NCBI RefSeq assembly: GCF_051401765.1
Contig: NW_027480432.1
Span: 11,178,501-11,242,500, forward strand
Source: Calliopsis andreniformis
Lineage: Eukaryota; Arthropoda; Insecta; Hymenoptera; Andrenidae
Direction: 5' to 3'
Length of the DNA stretch: 64,000 bases
A model generated the notes under the pieces. The model was not told the origin of the DNA. It made no database searches and worked only from the letters and a program-made list of their open reading frames with translations. Position numbers and translations under genes: made by a program. Within the stretch, counting starts at the first letter, position 1, and each line of letters begins with the position of its first letter. Of this stretch, positions 47,570 to 58,457 are shown piece by piece.

Positions 47570-48215
47570 ACTTCAGTTCCAAAAGTTACAGGTTGGTCTT
47601 GAATATCTACAAACTTTCGAGTCCTGAACAAAATTGTAGGGAAAGATAAATATTCACTTTCCTTAATAAATGGGTTAAATCGTGCAAGGAAACGAAGGTC
47701 TTTCAGCACGTTCCATATATCCACAGGTTTTAATCAGATCTCTATATCCATTGATTCCATAAAAAAAGTCTTCATTATTACGTCTTCATTACGTCGGCTA
47801 CACATTACGAATATCTGTGCATATCCTTTAATTTGGCAAATGCTCCTGTAGTTTTTCAGCAGACAATAAATTGCGAGTTAGGAAATTAAAATTTGTCACA
47901 GTTCTTGTATATTTAGATAACATTTTGATTCCTCCAAAGAAAGTAAAAGAAGGTTAAAATAAGTACTGCAAGCTACACATACTATCGAATTTCGTATTAA
48001 AAATAACAACTGCAAATTTCTCCATATCACAATTCAGTATTTGGATCACGAGAAACTTGCTCAGAGCATCCAACCAACTCAGAAGAAACTTAGAAAAATC
48101 AATTTTTGTAATCTTATTTTCTGAAACTACGTGTATGCCCTCACAAATACTTCTGTCAATGGATAGTACTAAATTTGCAAAAGGAACAAAGTTATAAGCA
48201 TTTGTATACAACCTG
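47570..48215 (+). pseudogene. Ty3/gypsy reverse transcriptase relic
   Basis: Plus-strand frames follow reverse-transcriptase motifs in order. They are FRVLNKIVGKDKYSLSLI (family: 'R.LN..T..D.YPLP.I'), then ISTGFNQISIS (family: 'GY.QI'), IKKVFIITSS (family: 'KTAF.T'), and VTVLVYLDNILIP at 47,901-47,935 (family: 'VYLDDILI'). Thus the second Asp of the catalytic Y.DD box is now Asn. A further frame at about 48,008-48,090 gives NCKFL and IQYLDHE, like the 'KC.F....I.YLGH' region. Stops and frame changes make it inactive. Minus-strand frames here are shadows. Confidence 0.88.
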
Positions 48216-49384
48216 CAACGCATCGTTGCACGGTTTCACATAAATACCTACACTTTAAACTTGAATCTCTTGAACCTACATTTTTCCAAATAGTTGCTAT
48301 GATATTTCAAGTTCTAACTGTGCGATTGACACCTTTGGAGGAAATCTTCAGCATATCTGTCTTTATTGCTCAAACTAGAATCTTAAATATTTAATGCTTT
48401 TAGTACTTTTTTAACACGCTAAAGATAAGAAAAGACTCAAAAAATCCATAATCTAACTTTAGTGTGCTGTCAAATTTTTTATTTTGAATATATTGAGCAA
48501 GATTAATTTTGATTCGTCCATTTTAGATAAGTAGAACGTCAGGAATCGTGGCGATCGTGAAGGCTCTTTCAACAAAAGAAGCTGTACTAAAGTAGTTTTA
48601 TCTCCTGTAGTTTTTAATGTTTTTCATTTAAAAAAATGTGCATACTTCTTCAATGTAGGCGAAAAATATACGAAAAAATGTGCTACCGTTCTGAATAAGA
48701 ATCCCGAAACGCACTTAAAAAGTTGCAGTCTGGACTAGAACGCCCCCTCAGTGCATTATTAGATTTATCCGCTCCAAGTAACGTAAATAAGTACGACAGT
48801 TCATGGGATTGTCCAGCTATTCTAAAAAACTTGTTACGGAATTTACGACTCGGGTGGCATGCATTACCGAACTGACTAGAATTAATGAACCACGATCATG
48901 GGCAAAAAACAGAACGAAGCACAGCAATGCATATTGAATCATCGAGTATCGGAGCCCTTGCTTGTTATTAATTTCCGATCTTACTTATGAAATCGAGTTG
49001 CTCACTGACGCGAATCGTTTATAGCGCCATTGTATTAAAAACATAGGTTAGAATTGACAAGTGATGTCCTAGTCGTTAAATAACGAGTGAAAAGTTTAGG
49101 TATAATATCATTCTTACGAGCACAGGACTCTTACAATTATTAATGCTTTAAAATACTTTCGCGTTTATTTTCTGAGAATTAATTTTAAAATACTAACTGA
49201 TTGCAACGAGGCAAAACTCCAGAAATACATATTAAAGCAGTGCACTACTTTCTACTTATTTAATTAGTAAAAGTTCCTACACTAATGAATTATTACCTTA
49301 ATAATATATCATTTAACGTAAGAAAAATTAAAAACAGTATTTAGCAAGCTTTAATTATTAATTAAATACAGTCCCTTACTTACA
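48216..49384. other. Presumed decayed interior of the retrotransposon
   Basis: By position this should hold RNase H and the start of integrase, but no motif could be recognised. The patch at 48,700-48,980 is less A+T-rich than its surroundings. Confidence 0.3.
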
Positions 49385-50250
49385 CGAGAGGGACCCCCTA
49401 TTTCGGTTGCATTGTTTACTGATGGTAGTAGAAACAGAGAATGGAGAAATGTAATATTTTATCCTTGTTGCGTCTAAACAAACGAATGTCTATTTTTACG
49501 GCAGAGTGAATAACGATTTTTTATGCTACTGAACTTACATCCAAGTATTCTCGTGAAATTGTGTTCATATATTTTGACAGTTTAAGTGCCCACGGGTCCT
49601 AAAAAAGGTTTTTTCACCGTTAACACTAATCCTTTTTTGGTAGATACAAGAGAAATTATAAACTATTTCACTCAAGGTAATAAGAACTCTTATTTCTTTT
49701 AGATTTATTCACACATTGATACAGCTTACAGTGAAAAAGTGGACGCTTTAGCGAAAGAAGCTGGTTTTCTTCAAGAGACCAATAACATTGTAGTTCCCTT
49801 TATCGATTTCACTCAAGATTTTAAGAGGCAAGCTAAAGAAGAAACAGAGTTGCAAATGCTTGAAGGGGTAAAGCACAAAGGCACTATGTACTTTTCACTT
49901 TTTCACAAGTCTGATCCAAAGCCCTAATATGCATACCTTAAATTCCCCAGGGATTTTGTCTGTTGCATCATATAGACTTCAGATAAATTACTATTATCTG
50001 GCAATGTCACTTTTTAGAGTTAATCTTATCGATGAATCTACATGTCAGTGTGACTATCCGGAAAAGAATGCCAATCACGTGATATGGCAACGCTGGACGT
50101 ACGATGATGGAAGAACCGACATGATCCAGAAACTCTGTTAACGAGGATTTTTCCTCCGTGCATGGTAGATATTTTTTTATACGAACCGAACATCACTCTA
50201 TTATTTATTCACAAAGTCAAAAATCACCAGTTGTATTCATAAGTTACTGT
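49385..50250 (+). pseudogene. LINE 3' end (RNase H and C-terminal Cys-His region)
   Basis: The order of motifs on the plus strand is SVALFTDGSRN at about 49,403 (family: 'TDGS'), IYFDSLSAHG at about 49,566 ('SDS.SA'), EKVDALAKEAGF at about 49,733 ('NE.ADALAK'), and a 62-codon open run. Then comes YLAMSLFRVNLIDESTCQCDY with a following H at about 49,999-50,080. The last part resembles the C-terminal Cys-His motif of Jockey-superfamily LINEs. Its last ligand appears lost (W). A shifted frame then gives FPPCMVDIFLYE. Two or more frameshifts and stops are present. It lies within the span of the Ty3/gypsy relic and on the same strand. Confidence 0.83.
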
Positions 50251-52026
50251 ACACCGACCATATCCATTTTATCAATAATTTCTCTTTCGATAACCAGCCA
50301 TTGAAATTACTGTATCTTACTATGTATCTAAAGACTAATTGTACAGCGATATAAAATTGCTGACAATACTATATGGGATTAAATAGCGCAAATAAATAAG
50401 GAACAAAAATACAATGCTTTAAATATCTGTATTTCTGCTCACTAAAAGTAGCAATGCACAGACGTATTTCTACTCGCTACTTGTACCAATTTCTGATTAT
50501 GCAAAAAATAGCTACGTAAGCACGTATTTCTGCTCATTATCTATACTAACTTCTGCACACGTAAACCAGTTAAAAAGAATCTTTTTTAATCAAATAATTT
50601 TTACTTAGTATATTAATGTTTTCACTATAACCACGCACAAACAGATTCTCGTGTGTTTATTAGTTCAGGAGTTATGATTTTTGATAAAAAGTTCTCTTAA
50701 ATTTTGTGGTTATGTTAATTAAATGGCAATAATTTTGATTATTGGTTTACACACAAGATTGAACAGAAATAGGGACACATTGATAATTTACTTATATTGA
50801 TTTATCATCATCTATTTACTAGTAACAAAAATGAAAAAACTGAAAAATTACGTGTATATGACAAAAATAACATGTTTTTACGGTAAAATAAATCCACTAA
50901 TATGAACTTTCGATTCACTTTTCATCGATTTCGATCCGACATCCGCAATGGACTAACGCTGTTGCTTACAAGCTTGGCCACCGATGGCGTGTTAACAGCC
51001 CAAATCTTCGAAGCTGCTAGCTTTCAAATTTTTTTATCATTAACTTGTTGTCTCTATATTTTATCTAAACCTAATATTTATAATAATTCATTAAATGCAA
51101 CTTGAGCAGAAATTGGGATATTCGCTTTACAACGGATCGTAAAATGATGAATGTATTTGCAAAATTTCAATTTTGGCACCAAATATCGTAAAAAAAATAA
51201 GTAGATCAGATCCATTTTCTTAGTCGAGATCCGCTTAAAGGCTACTGTGTTAAAGTTATTAGCCTGGATGATTATCGTAAAAGCAATTTCTGCGAACTCC
51301 TAGCTTGAGATTGTACAGAAGAAGGATGAAGAAACTAAAAGTTTAATAGAAAGGCGAAGATAGCTTCTGTACTTATTTTGAGATTGTAGACAACTTGATT
51401 ACATGGCAAAATAATTTGTGAAAAACGTATAAATCTTTTCCACTTTTATATTCCAAAAGAAAGTGGGTTGAAATTGTTACAATTTTATTACAACGGCAAT
51501 TCTCGTGGTTTGTGAAAACCTACGATTGTGTAGCATGTAAATTTTGGTTTCTGCAAATGAATATTTTTATAAGAAAATATTTAGGAGGCTGTCTCACTTG
51601 TACTTTGGGTTATGAAGCATCATGTTAATCCTAAATATGGACTGCTGCATTCTGTTAAAAAATCCTAATACCATTCCATGTATCAAATCTTTTTCATGAA
51701 GTAAATATGGTTAAAAATATATTCTTATAATAATAGATACATTCGTAAAATATTTACAATTCGTTTCTTTAAAATCTCTCATTAGAACAAAAATAAATCA
51801 AGTATTTAAATAAAGGTTAATAATTTTTGGTAAACCGTGTGTAACAATACAATATCGAAGTATTAATTTCACATTTAAGCCATTCCAACAATTTAAAACA
51901 AAAACGGAACGTAGAATTACATCTCTGAATATGTATATAACATTATATAGACAATCCCTAATGTATGTATTAACAGCTGAAGTAGTCAAATCAATGACGT
52001 GGCTAAACAAATTGACTACAATTTAA
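50251..52026. other. A+T-rich stretch with loosely repeated words
   Basis: GTATTTCT(G/A)CTC words recur at about 50,430, 50,466 and 50,526 with neighbouring similarity, so there may be a short imperfect tandem repeat. No integrase core was recognised. Confidence 0.35.
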
Positions 52027-52230
52027 AAAATTCGATTTTCAACTTATCGTTTGCTGTTCGATCTAGAACGAAGTGCAAGCAACGCAATTCATCTTGAAGT
52101 AGAGCTATTGAGTGTAAGCGACGAAATAGATTTGAAAAGAGATCGAGAAATTGCACTGAAGTGCCTTTGGAAAAACGTGGAAATACAAACTGATAGGTTT
52201 AATAAAGATTATCAAAGGGCAAAACTCTAG
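52027..52230 (+). pseudogene. Possible integrase C-terminal piece
   Basis: An open run of 67 codons without an ATG reads YRLLFDLERSASN near its start and WKNVEIQTDRFNKDYQRAKL at its end. The layout is a P-(Y/F)-x-L-L-F-like start, an acidic helix, then 'R ... N..Y'. It recalls the segment after the catalytic core in Ty3/gypsy integrases. It is on the same strand as the Gag and reverse-transcriptase relics, at a plausible distance once the LINE piece is subtracted. The match is weak, and an unrelated exon is possible. Confidence 0.4.
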
Positions 52231-54427
52231 ATAAACTTTATAGATATATTTACGATTGTGGAAATAATAACAAATGATTATTATAAAACTGTAGAACAGT
52301 CAGAAAAGCCACAGATTATACCCAAGGATCGGTGGTATCATTGAAATGGTAGATGGTCAAGAGATATAAATTTGGACTGCCTTGCGAAAGAGATAAACCG
52401 AATTAGTAGCTTTCAAATTGTTGTTTTATTGCGACAAAAACAAGTCTTAATCATTTTTTGTTATATTTTTAATGCTATAATGTTTAAACAAATCGTCTGG
52501 TGCGATATTGAGGGTTCTGTTCTTGAATAATGCTTAATCCTCACAATCTGGTTAGTACCGCAGTCACATCTGATTCACACTGACGAGTTACCAGTGACTC
52601 CAACACAGTATTGAGAGGATTAATAACGATATATTGGTTTCAGGGAAATTGTAAGCTTGTGCAAGTACTTATGGTTATCATTTGTTGGTCAGGAGTACTC
52701 GCAAATACTATCTATGGCAGCAGGATGCACTTGCGAGCGCAACTTACTATGGTTGAACAGTGTCTGCAAATTCCATTCTGTTATAGACCTGCTTACGAAC
52801 ACGGACTATACTTATTGTCGGGTTTCGTCCCCAAGGATGAATTGTGCATGATTCATTCCTTTGAAATCCAACCCAGAATAAAATTTCTTGCAGCCAGGAA
52901 CTCAAGCAAAGTCCTTCGAGCACATGCTATTCAGACAAATCATTGACACAGTTTATGCTGTGGTTGAAGAACATTTGGTAATTTTTAGTTAGGGGACTTT
53001 AGTTTATAATTAGTATATTTATTAGGCACAATGTATGCCCCAGCGAGAGAAGTTGAAGGCTATTGGAGACAATCTGAACTCTTCGCTTCTCTCGGCCTCA
53101 ATAGGAATGACATGTCATAAAGCGCAAGATTTACAAAGGGTAGTTCGCCAGAGTACCAATACCAGAACCGACATGCAGCACGCAAGTTTATCACCTGCAG
53201 GAAATTTCCGATGCTTTCTTGGTTTCGATCATCCCTTCCAGGGTGAAGGTTACGGATACCTCCCACGTTAAGAAAAGTACGTTAAGGGCGAAAGAGAAGA
53301 GAGACACCGAGAGTCTTATCCATTGCTTGATTAGTTACATTAGGAATAGCTGGCCAATCAGTGGGCAGTTTAGGAAGCATCGAGGGATCGAAGTTTTTAG
53401 AAGTTGGTGAGACGTTAGAAGCTAGGTAGTTAATCAGCCAATTAGATAAGTAATCAAGCTCTCAGTTAGTGATATCTAGTCTCAAGCCAGCACCACTTAA
53501 GTGGTCCTTCAAAACTATAGGCAGCACAGTTAGAGTGTAATATTCACTTGTGAGCAATTATAGTAAATGTGCACATAATTACGAGTCATCTAAAATTGTG
53601 TAAAATTCTTGGAAGCATTGACTATGTTTAAGTACAGCGATGCACTTGATACATTACGTGGTTCTGATATATAAACAATTTGATGTCCGATATAATGACT
53701 ATAAACAAAATCAGAAATGATCAAATGGGTTAATCCATTTAAGTAGTTTTGAATTGATCCTTTGCAGCACTCGTGTGGTCTATGTGGTCTATGTATCTGA
53801 TGACGGCTAGTGACTTGAAGTCACGTAACCAATGGAATATCTGAGTTTATAAATATGAACAAAGCTTGTTATTTACAAACATTAGATAAGTGTATGATTA
53901 TAATTTTATAATATTTATACTATTTTATAGCGCCAAGTGTTTCACAATATTTTGAATATTATGAATATGCATTATATGATCATTGATCAATAGAGTTCAT
54001 CTGTATAGAGTGGTCTGATAATTCTCCAGCATGTTGAAATTCTGTTGAAAAATCCTGGAGCTTGTTGCTTTAATTTACTGAGATTTCAGATATCCTCGCT
54101 ATCAATCTCTACAAGAGTTTCAACCACATTTTATTTTTTGAGAATGTAGTTGTTACCGCCGGGACCCTGTCCAAGGTCTACAATATCACAGTGTTTAGTA
54201 TCCACTAGGAATCAGTCACTTTCGATCTCGTCACAGCACTATTTTTAAGATCCAACTTTGAACTGTCCTGGAAACTGCCAATGCACCTCCTTTAAACTCT
54301 AAAATTCGAGTGTAAGCACTTGCATTGAGTTAGAATTAGTCGCTGTCTTATTCTAATATCTATAAAAATTGATTTGATTCACTGTAATTGTATAAACTTT
54401 TAGAGCAGTAAGAAAATATGCGTGTTA
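52231..54427. other. Stretch with unrecognised frames, no gene supported
   Basis: A 111-codon plus-strand frame at 52,611-52,946 follows a TTGGTTTCAG acceptor-like sequence and contains a hydrophobic start (VLMVIICWSGVLA). The region 53,030-53,430 is less A+T-rich, with a 78-codon frame. Either could be remains of the 3' part or LTR of the Ty3/gypsy element, or host exons. I could not decide. Confidence 0.25.
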
Positions 54428-54964
54428 GTCTTAATCAAGGTAGCCAGATTGTAGAAAAGAATGATTTTCAGTGACGTCATAAATTGGAAAAATGGAGATA
54501 CTGTAGGCAATGTAGCCTGATAGCGTGCCGTCCTCTCACTCTTCTACTGCACAATGCCCATATATGTATAAAACTATATAGGGCATCGGAACTGCATGCA
54601 GAAGCCAAGATGGAAGAATGAAAATGTATGGGAAGTATATAATTCCATTTTTTTTATGTCTGTTTGATCGTAATACGCATGCGTCATGGAAGGATAGAGA
54701 TATACGGGAAATGTATAGCTCCATCTTTTTTATATACCCTCGAGTGTAATGCGCATGCGTCAAAGAGATGACGAAAAGAAACAGAAAGATATATCTGTAC
54801 TCTGATGTTCACTTCATTGACCTTTCATTGAAAGCATGCCCAATGCCCCATATAGTCTTACATATGCATACATATGTATATGGTGTACATGGTGGTATGT
54901 ATATATATATGGTAACGTCACTGGAGGACATTTTGTTCTGTAATCTGGCTACCCTCATCCTAAT
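54428..54964. mobile_element. hAT-like element with 8-bp target duplication (6 of 8 match)
   Basis: The core spans 54,436-54,956. The left end CAAGGTAGCCAGATTGTAGAA matches the reversed right end GAGGGTAGCCAGATTACAGAA, and both continue with AAAATG, CAGTGACGT. The flanking 8-mers are GTCTTAAT and ATCCTAAT. The interior holds a roughly 76-bp tandem duplication (units from about 54,610 and 54,690, each ending TAAT(A/G)CGCATGCGTCA). It also has an inner inverted pair with ACTATATAGGGCAT against ACTATATGGGGCAT. It shares interior sequence with 10,280-10,450. No transposase is present. Confidence 0.82.
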
Positions 54965-54983
54965 AGTCTTCAATATATAGAAT

Positions 54984-55110
54984 GTCCCAGAACTGTAGGA
55001 ACAGGTGAAAAGTTAGTGATTCTACATAAAAAAAGTACGCCAAGAAAAGAATAAAACTTTCTAAAATTGCGCTTGGTTTTTATGAAAATTGACTTCGAAT
55101 GTTAGACGAA
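54984..55110 (+). repeat. Single end of a TA-type inverted-repeat element
   Basis: AATGTCCCAGAACTGTAGGA, then GTGATTCTACATAAAAAAAG and GCTTGGTTTTTATGAAAATTGACTTCGAA, follow the same layout as the arms of the mariner-like element at 40,537-41,312. No opposite arm was found. It is probably a truncated copy. The overlapping 79- and 87-codon frames just downstream are not recognised. Confidence 0.45.
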
Positions 55111-55315
55111 TTCGCGTGGAACAAAGTACAGGCAGGCATAACAAAAATATATTAAATCCAATCGTAAGAATTGGACATATCAAGACGTTAACCTCTGAAG
55201 GGTTTACAGTGTTGGGACCAACCGCTATTTGGGGCCATCTTGGAAAGTCGACATTACCTACAAAAAGTACGACGTATTTCCCTTTGTACAATGTAACCAC
55301 AGGCGCTTACCATAA

Positions 55316-55452
55316 GTATTGTCAGATACCGGGAGAAAATGTCTTCCAATGACGTCATAGAATAGAATAATGCGGGTACAGCAGGTAACTATCCTCAGTT
55401 TTCTATTCTATGACGTCAATGAAAGACATTTTGTTACAGTATCTGACAATAC
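55316..55452. mobile_element. Foldback element with TGACGTCATAGAATAGAA arms
   Basis: The arms GTATTGTCAGATAC, AAAATGTCTTCCAATGACGTC and ATAGAATAGAA (55,316-55,369) and their reverse complements (55,402-55,452) make a near-perfect hairpin of about 135 bp. The AAAATGTC(T/C)T.CA.TGACGT segment also occurs in the ends of the neighbouring hAT-like element at 54,436-54,956, so the two are probably related. Confidence 0.8.
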
Positions 55453-55461
55453 TGCTTACTG

Positions 55462-56263
55462 TAAGGGATGTTTTCAAACATGCAAGAAAGATAATGGAAA
55501 CGCTTAGTTTCTCGTTTATAGGCTATTAAATTTACTGTTCAGAACTGATAAACTTGCATCTGGGGAGTATGCGGGTCTAATTGGTCGAGGTGGATAGGGC
55601 TCGCCTAATCTTACACGTACTTTTGGCCAAAGCGGTCACAACCACTGAGGAAAAGCGAACTCAATTGATGTGAGCAAAGGATCCCTCTTGCTCCTGTGGA
55701 CCAGGTCTGGACAGTACCTTCCTACTCTCATTGAACTCTTTGAGGCACACGATTTTAAAGAAAATAAAAACCTAAGTTGCGCCTTAATCACAGCAGTGTC
55801 AACAACTTACTAATGCGTTTTGACTTGTATAAATTTTTGTTTTCATGTTGGTCCATAGCATTGCCAACTGAATGAAAAACTTTAAATAAAATATTGAACA
55901 TTAAACTGTATGATTATGAGTAACTTAACTTTTCGAGGTGGGTTAAAATATATTCCACCATACATAAAAGGCTAAGAAAAAGGTGGGACAGTTTTTGACT
56001 CACCTAACCCCAAAGAGTTAAACGAGCGAGATATCTCTAGGGTCCACAGTCTGGGTCTAACAAAATCTTAAGAAGGATAACAAACCGTACAATCAAGTAC
56101 TCAGCTAGCGTTTTACCCAATATATAACAAGCATAACTAAAAAACTACTTGATGCTGGGTATACCTATGTGCATTTGAATTCTTTTCATTATCTTTATGT
56201 TTAGATAGTCTAGTCTAGAATCTATCCTCAAAAAGCATTCCATAGATTTTGAAGCACTCTATA
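55462..56263. mobile_element. Inverted-repeat DNA element, family A, copy
   Basis: The left end (GGGATGTTTTCAAACATGC ... TTAGTTTCTCGTTTATAGGC) parallels the left end of 58,460-59,784. The right end (GGATAACAAACCGTACAATC ... TCTATCCTCAAAAAG) parallels its right end. TA dinucleotides are present at both borders. The core is about 0.8 kb and shows no convincing transposase. Confidence 0.72.
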
Positions 56264-56479
56264 TTACACCCTAAAATTTTATTTTATACTTTCGATTTCT
56301 TTTTTGTGGAAAACAATTCTATATATAGAATTAGTATCTTTTTGATTATGATGTCAGTTCTGTAACACCCTATACAAAATGAAACCTTTCAAATCAGTAT
56401 GGTTATTTAAATAAAGTCGGTTTTAAAACATATCTAGGGCACACCTATCATAAAAATATAGTCAGTGATGGATTTAGTA
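56264..56479. other. Junk of element ends
   Basis: GATGTCAGTTCTGTAACACCC at about 56,350-56,370 looks like the right end of yet another TA-type element with no visible partner. Nothing else was recognised. Confidence 0.3.
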
Positions 56480-56611
56480 CCTATGTATCTTTAACAATTA
56501 ATAAATCGGAAGCACACCTTCCAATGCAATTTCATAGTTCTTGACTTTCATTTTATTTCACACATAGGAGTCATCCTTTCAAATTTCTGACACCTGTTGT
56601 CGAGTACCCTA
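56480..56611 (-). repeat. Partial copy of family B (one arm)
   Basis: Read in reverse, the right border gives AGGGTACTCGACAACAGGTG, TCAGAAATTTGAAAGGATGA, the family B end. It continues to TTAACAATTAATAA, which is also the inner border of the family B arm. TA follows. The opposite arm is missing or unrecognisable. Confidence 0.7.
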
Positions 56612-57555
56612 TATATGTATAGGTATATCTAATACATATGTCGTGTGTGATTCATAAACCTCCTTCAGAAGATATTATAACGATTTACGTTTGTTGATAA
56701 TGTCACAAATAGGTACATATCACTGACATTTTAATTGACTATATGTTTCTTATATTGCGCAATTACTCATGTTTATACACGTCGCTAACATATGCAGCCT
56801 AGTATTCGAAATGTTTGGCTAGCGAAGAATATGACTCGCTTATAAAACTTCATTTTAAAATATTTAAATAACTGAATTTGTCCGAATTTGTGAAAAGGTA
56901 ATTTAGCATTAGCGTTTCGACGAACTAAAGTTTTATTCGCATTGCATTAAAAAATATTAAATTTGCTTTTATCTGAGAACAGTACATTGTCTGCAATGCC
57001 TTATTTTGATACACATAATTTCTGCTGGCTGTATTAATGTATGGTTTTTGCCTAGCAGCTGTTGGTTCGTACCTAGCATTTTCAATATATTATTCTACAA
57101 ATTATACTTCTGCACACATTCAGTTTATATCATTGCTACTATTTCCACGCATTTACTTTTAGGCCTTTGTTTACTATACTAACATTTTTTCCCTCTCTAA
57201 TAGTAAACTTATTTACTGCATTTTCTGTCTAAAAATCATATAATCATGCTTCTAACAGTGAAACGGCTTAAGTTAACAAATTTTCCTATAGCCTTCCTTA
57301 TTCGTGTAAATTTAATATAATTTTTCTTTCAGAAATTATCGTATACAGAAATTGATTTCATTGACATCATTGACACCGACATTGCAAATACTTACTAACA
57401 ATACTATGATATACAACAAATTTTCTAAGTGTGCCAATACTTCTGTTACTAAATGCAAATATCATCCGTTTTTTACTACTAGGTATTTCTTTTTATTGGA
57501 GGAGACAGTTAGATAAAACGGTGCGTAGACGTTACACTTATTTTTTCGTTTAATC
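56612..57555. other. A+T-rich spacer
   Basis: No feature was recognised. Confidence 0.5.
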
Positions 57556-58119
57556 ATGTACAGCAGGGGTGGCGTACTTCTTTTCTGCCGCGCGCCACAC
57601 AGTCCCTACCATCCGTCAATCCGTTATCTCGCTATTTAAATCGCTGTCCAAACCAGGCCTCTGGAATTCTCCCACTTTCGTCCGCAACAGTGTCGTTAGG
57701 GATACCGCGTGAAAAGTCGAAAAGCGACTACGTGCCTCATGTGCATGACATATATTTCCATTAGTTCAATTTAAAATGATGGTTATCGATGATTGGTGGC
57801 TTGCTGAAACACGAATCACTAATGCAGACATATATCGTGCGAGCGTGATTTTAAATTAAACCAAAATATATATATACGTCGTGTTAAATGTGGCACATGT
57901 GCATATAGTCGCTTTTCGAGTGTAGTATGTTATCCTTGACGACACTATCGTGCACAAAAATAGGAGAATTCTAGAAAGCTCGGAAGACACGACCCACGAC
58001 GCGGCAGAGTCAAAGGAGTACAGTGCAGGTTGTCCCCTTCTGCATTAGTTGAATAGGCAGATAAGAGAAGGAGCTGTATGTGGCTTGCGAGCTGCTAGTT
58101 CACCACCTCTGATATACAG
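57556..58119. mobile_element. hAT mini-element with palindromic interior
   Basis: The core spans 57,564-58,111. The left end CAGGGGTGGCGTACTTC and the reversed right end CAGAGGTGGTGAACTAG are classical hAT-like ends. Flanking 8-mers ATGTACAG and ATATACAG agree at seven of eight positions. Inner segments also pair (for example TCGAAAAGCGACTA at about 57,718 with its reverse at about 57,910, and GGAATTCTCCCAC with TAGGAGAATTC), so nearly the whole 548-bp core can fold back. There is no transposase. Confidence 0.92.
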
Positions 58120-58457
58120 TATAATGTCTAGTATTATCTATAATAATTTTCATTCAACGAAGAAGATGCATGAAATTGCATCTTTTTATTACTTTTAAAA
58201 AGAGTCAGATCATTCGATTTTGTTCAATCGGTAGAATAAAATGAGGTATTTATTTAAATTGATAAAATTCATTATAAACAAACGTCAAACTGCCCAATTC
58301 TCATTTGTAAATGATTTCCATTCGTATACAAAATAGCGTAATTTATTAGTATAAGGAATTAGTAACAAATGTCTCAATCTTTTTGTTCTTAATCATTACA
58401 CATATCTTTCATTGATGCTCAGTCTATTAGAGTGCTTTTTTCTTTGTTATATATCTA
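58120..58457. other. A+T-rich spacer
   Basis: No feature was recognised. Confidence 0.5.

Noticed and set aside
47479..48223. Minus-strand frames of 81 and 89 codons as genes
   Set aside because: They are antisense shadows of the Ty3/gypsy reverse-transcriptase relic on the plus strand.
55560..55640. LIGRGG followed by SPNLT on the plus strand, considered as a mariner transposase remnant
   Set aside because: The spacing is wrong, a stop lies between, and the position near the left end does not fit an enzyme on this strand.
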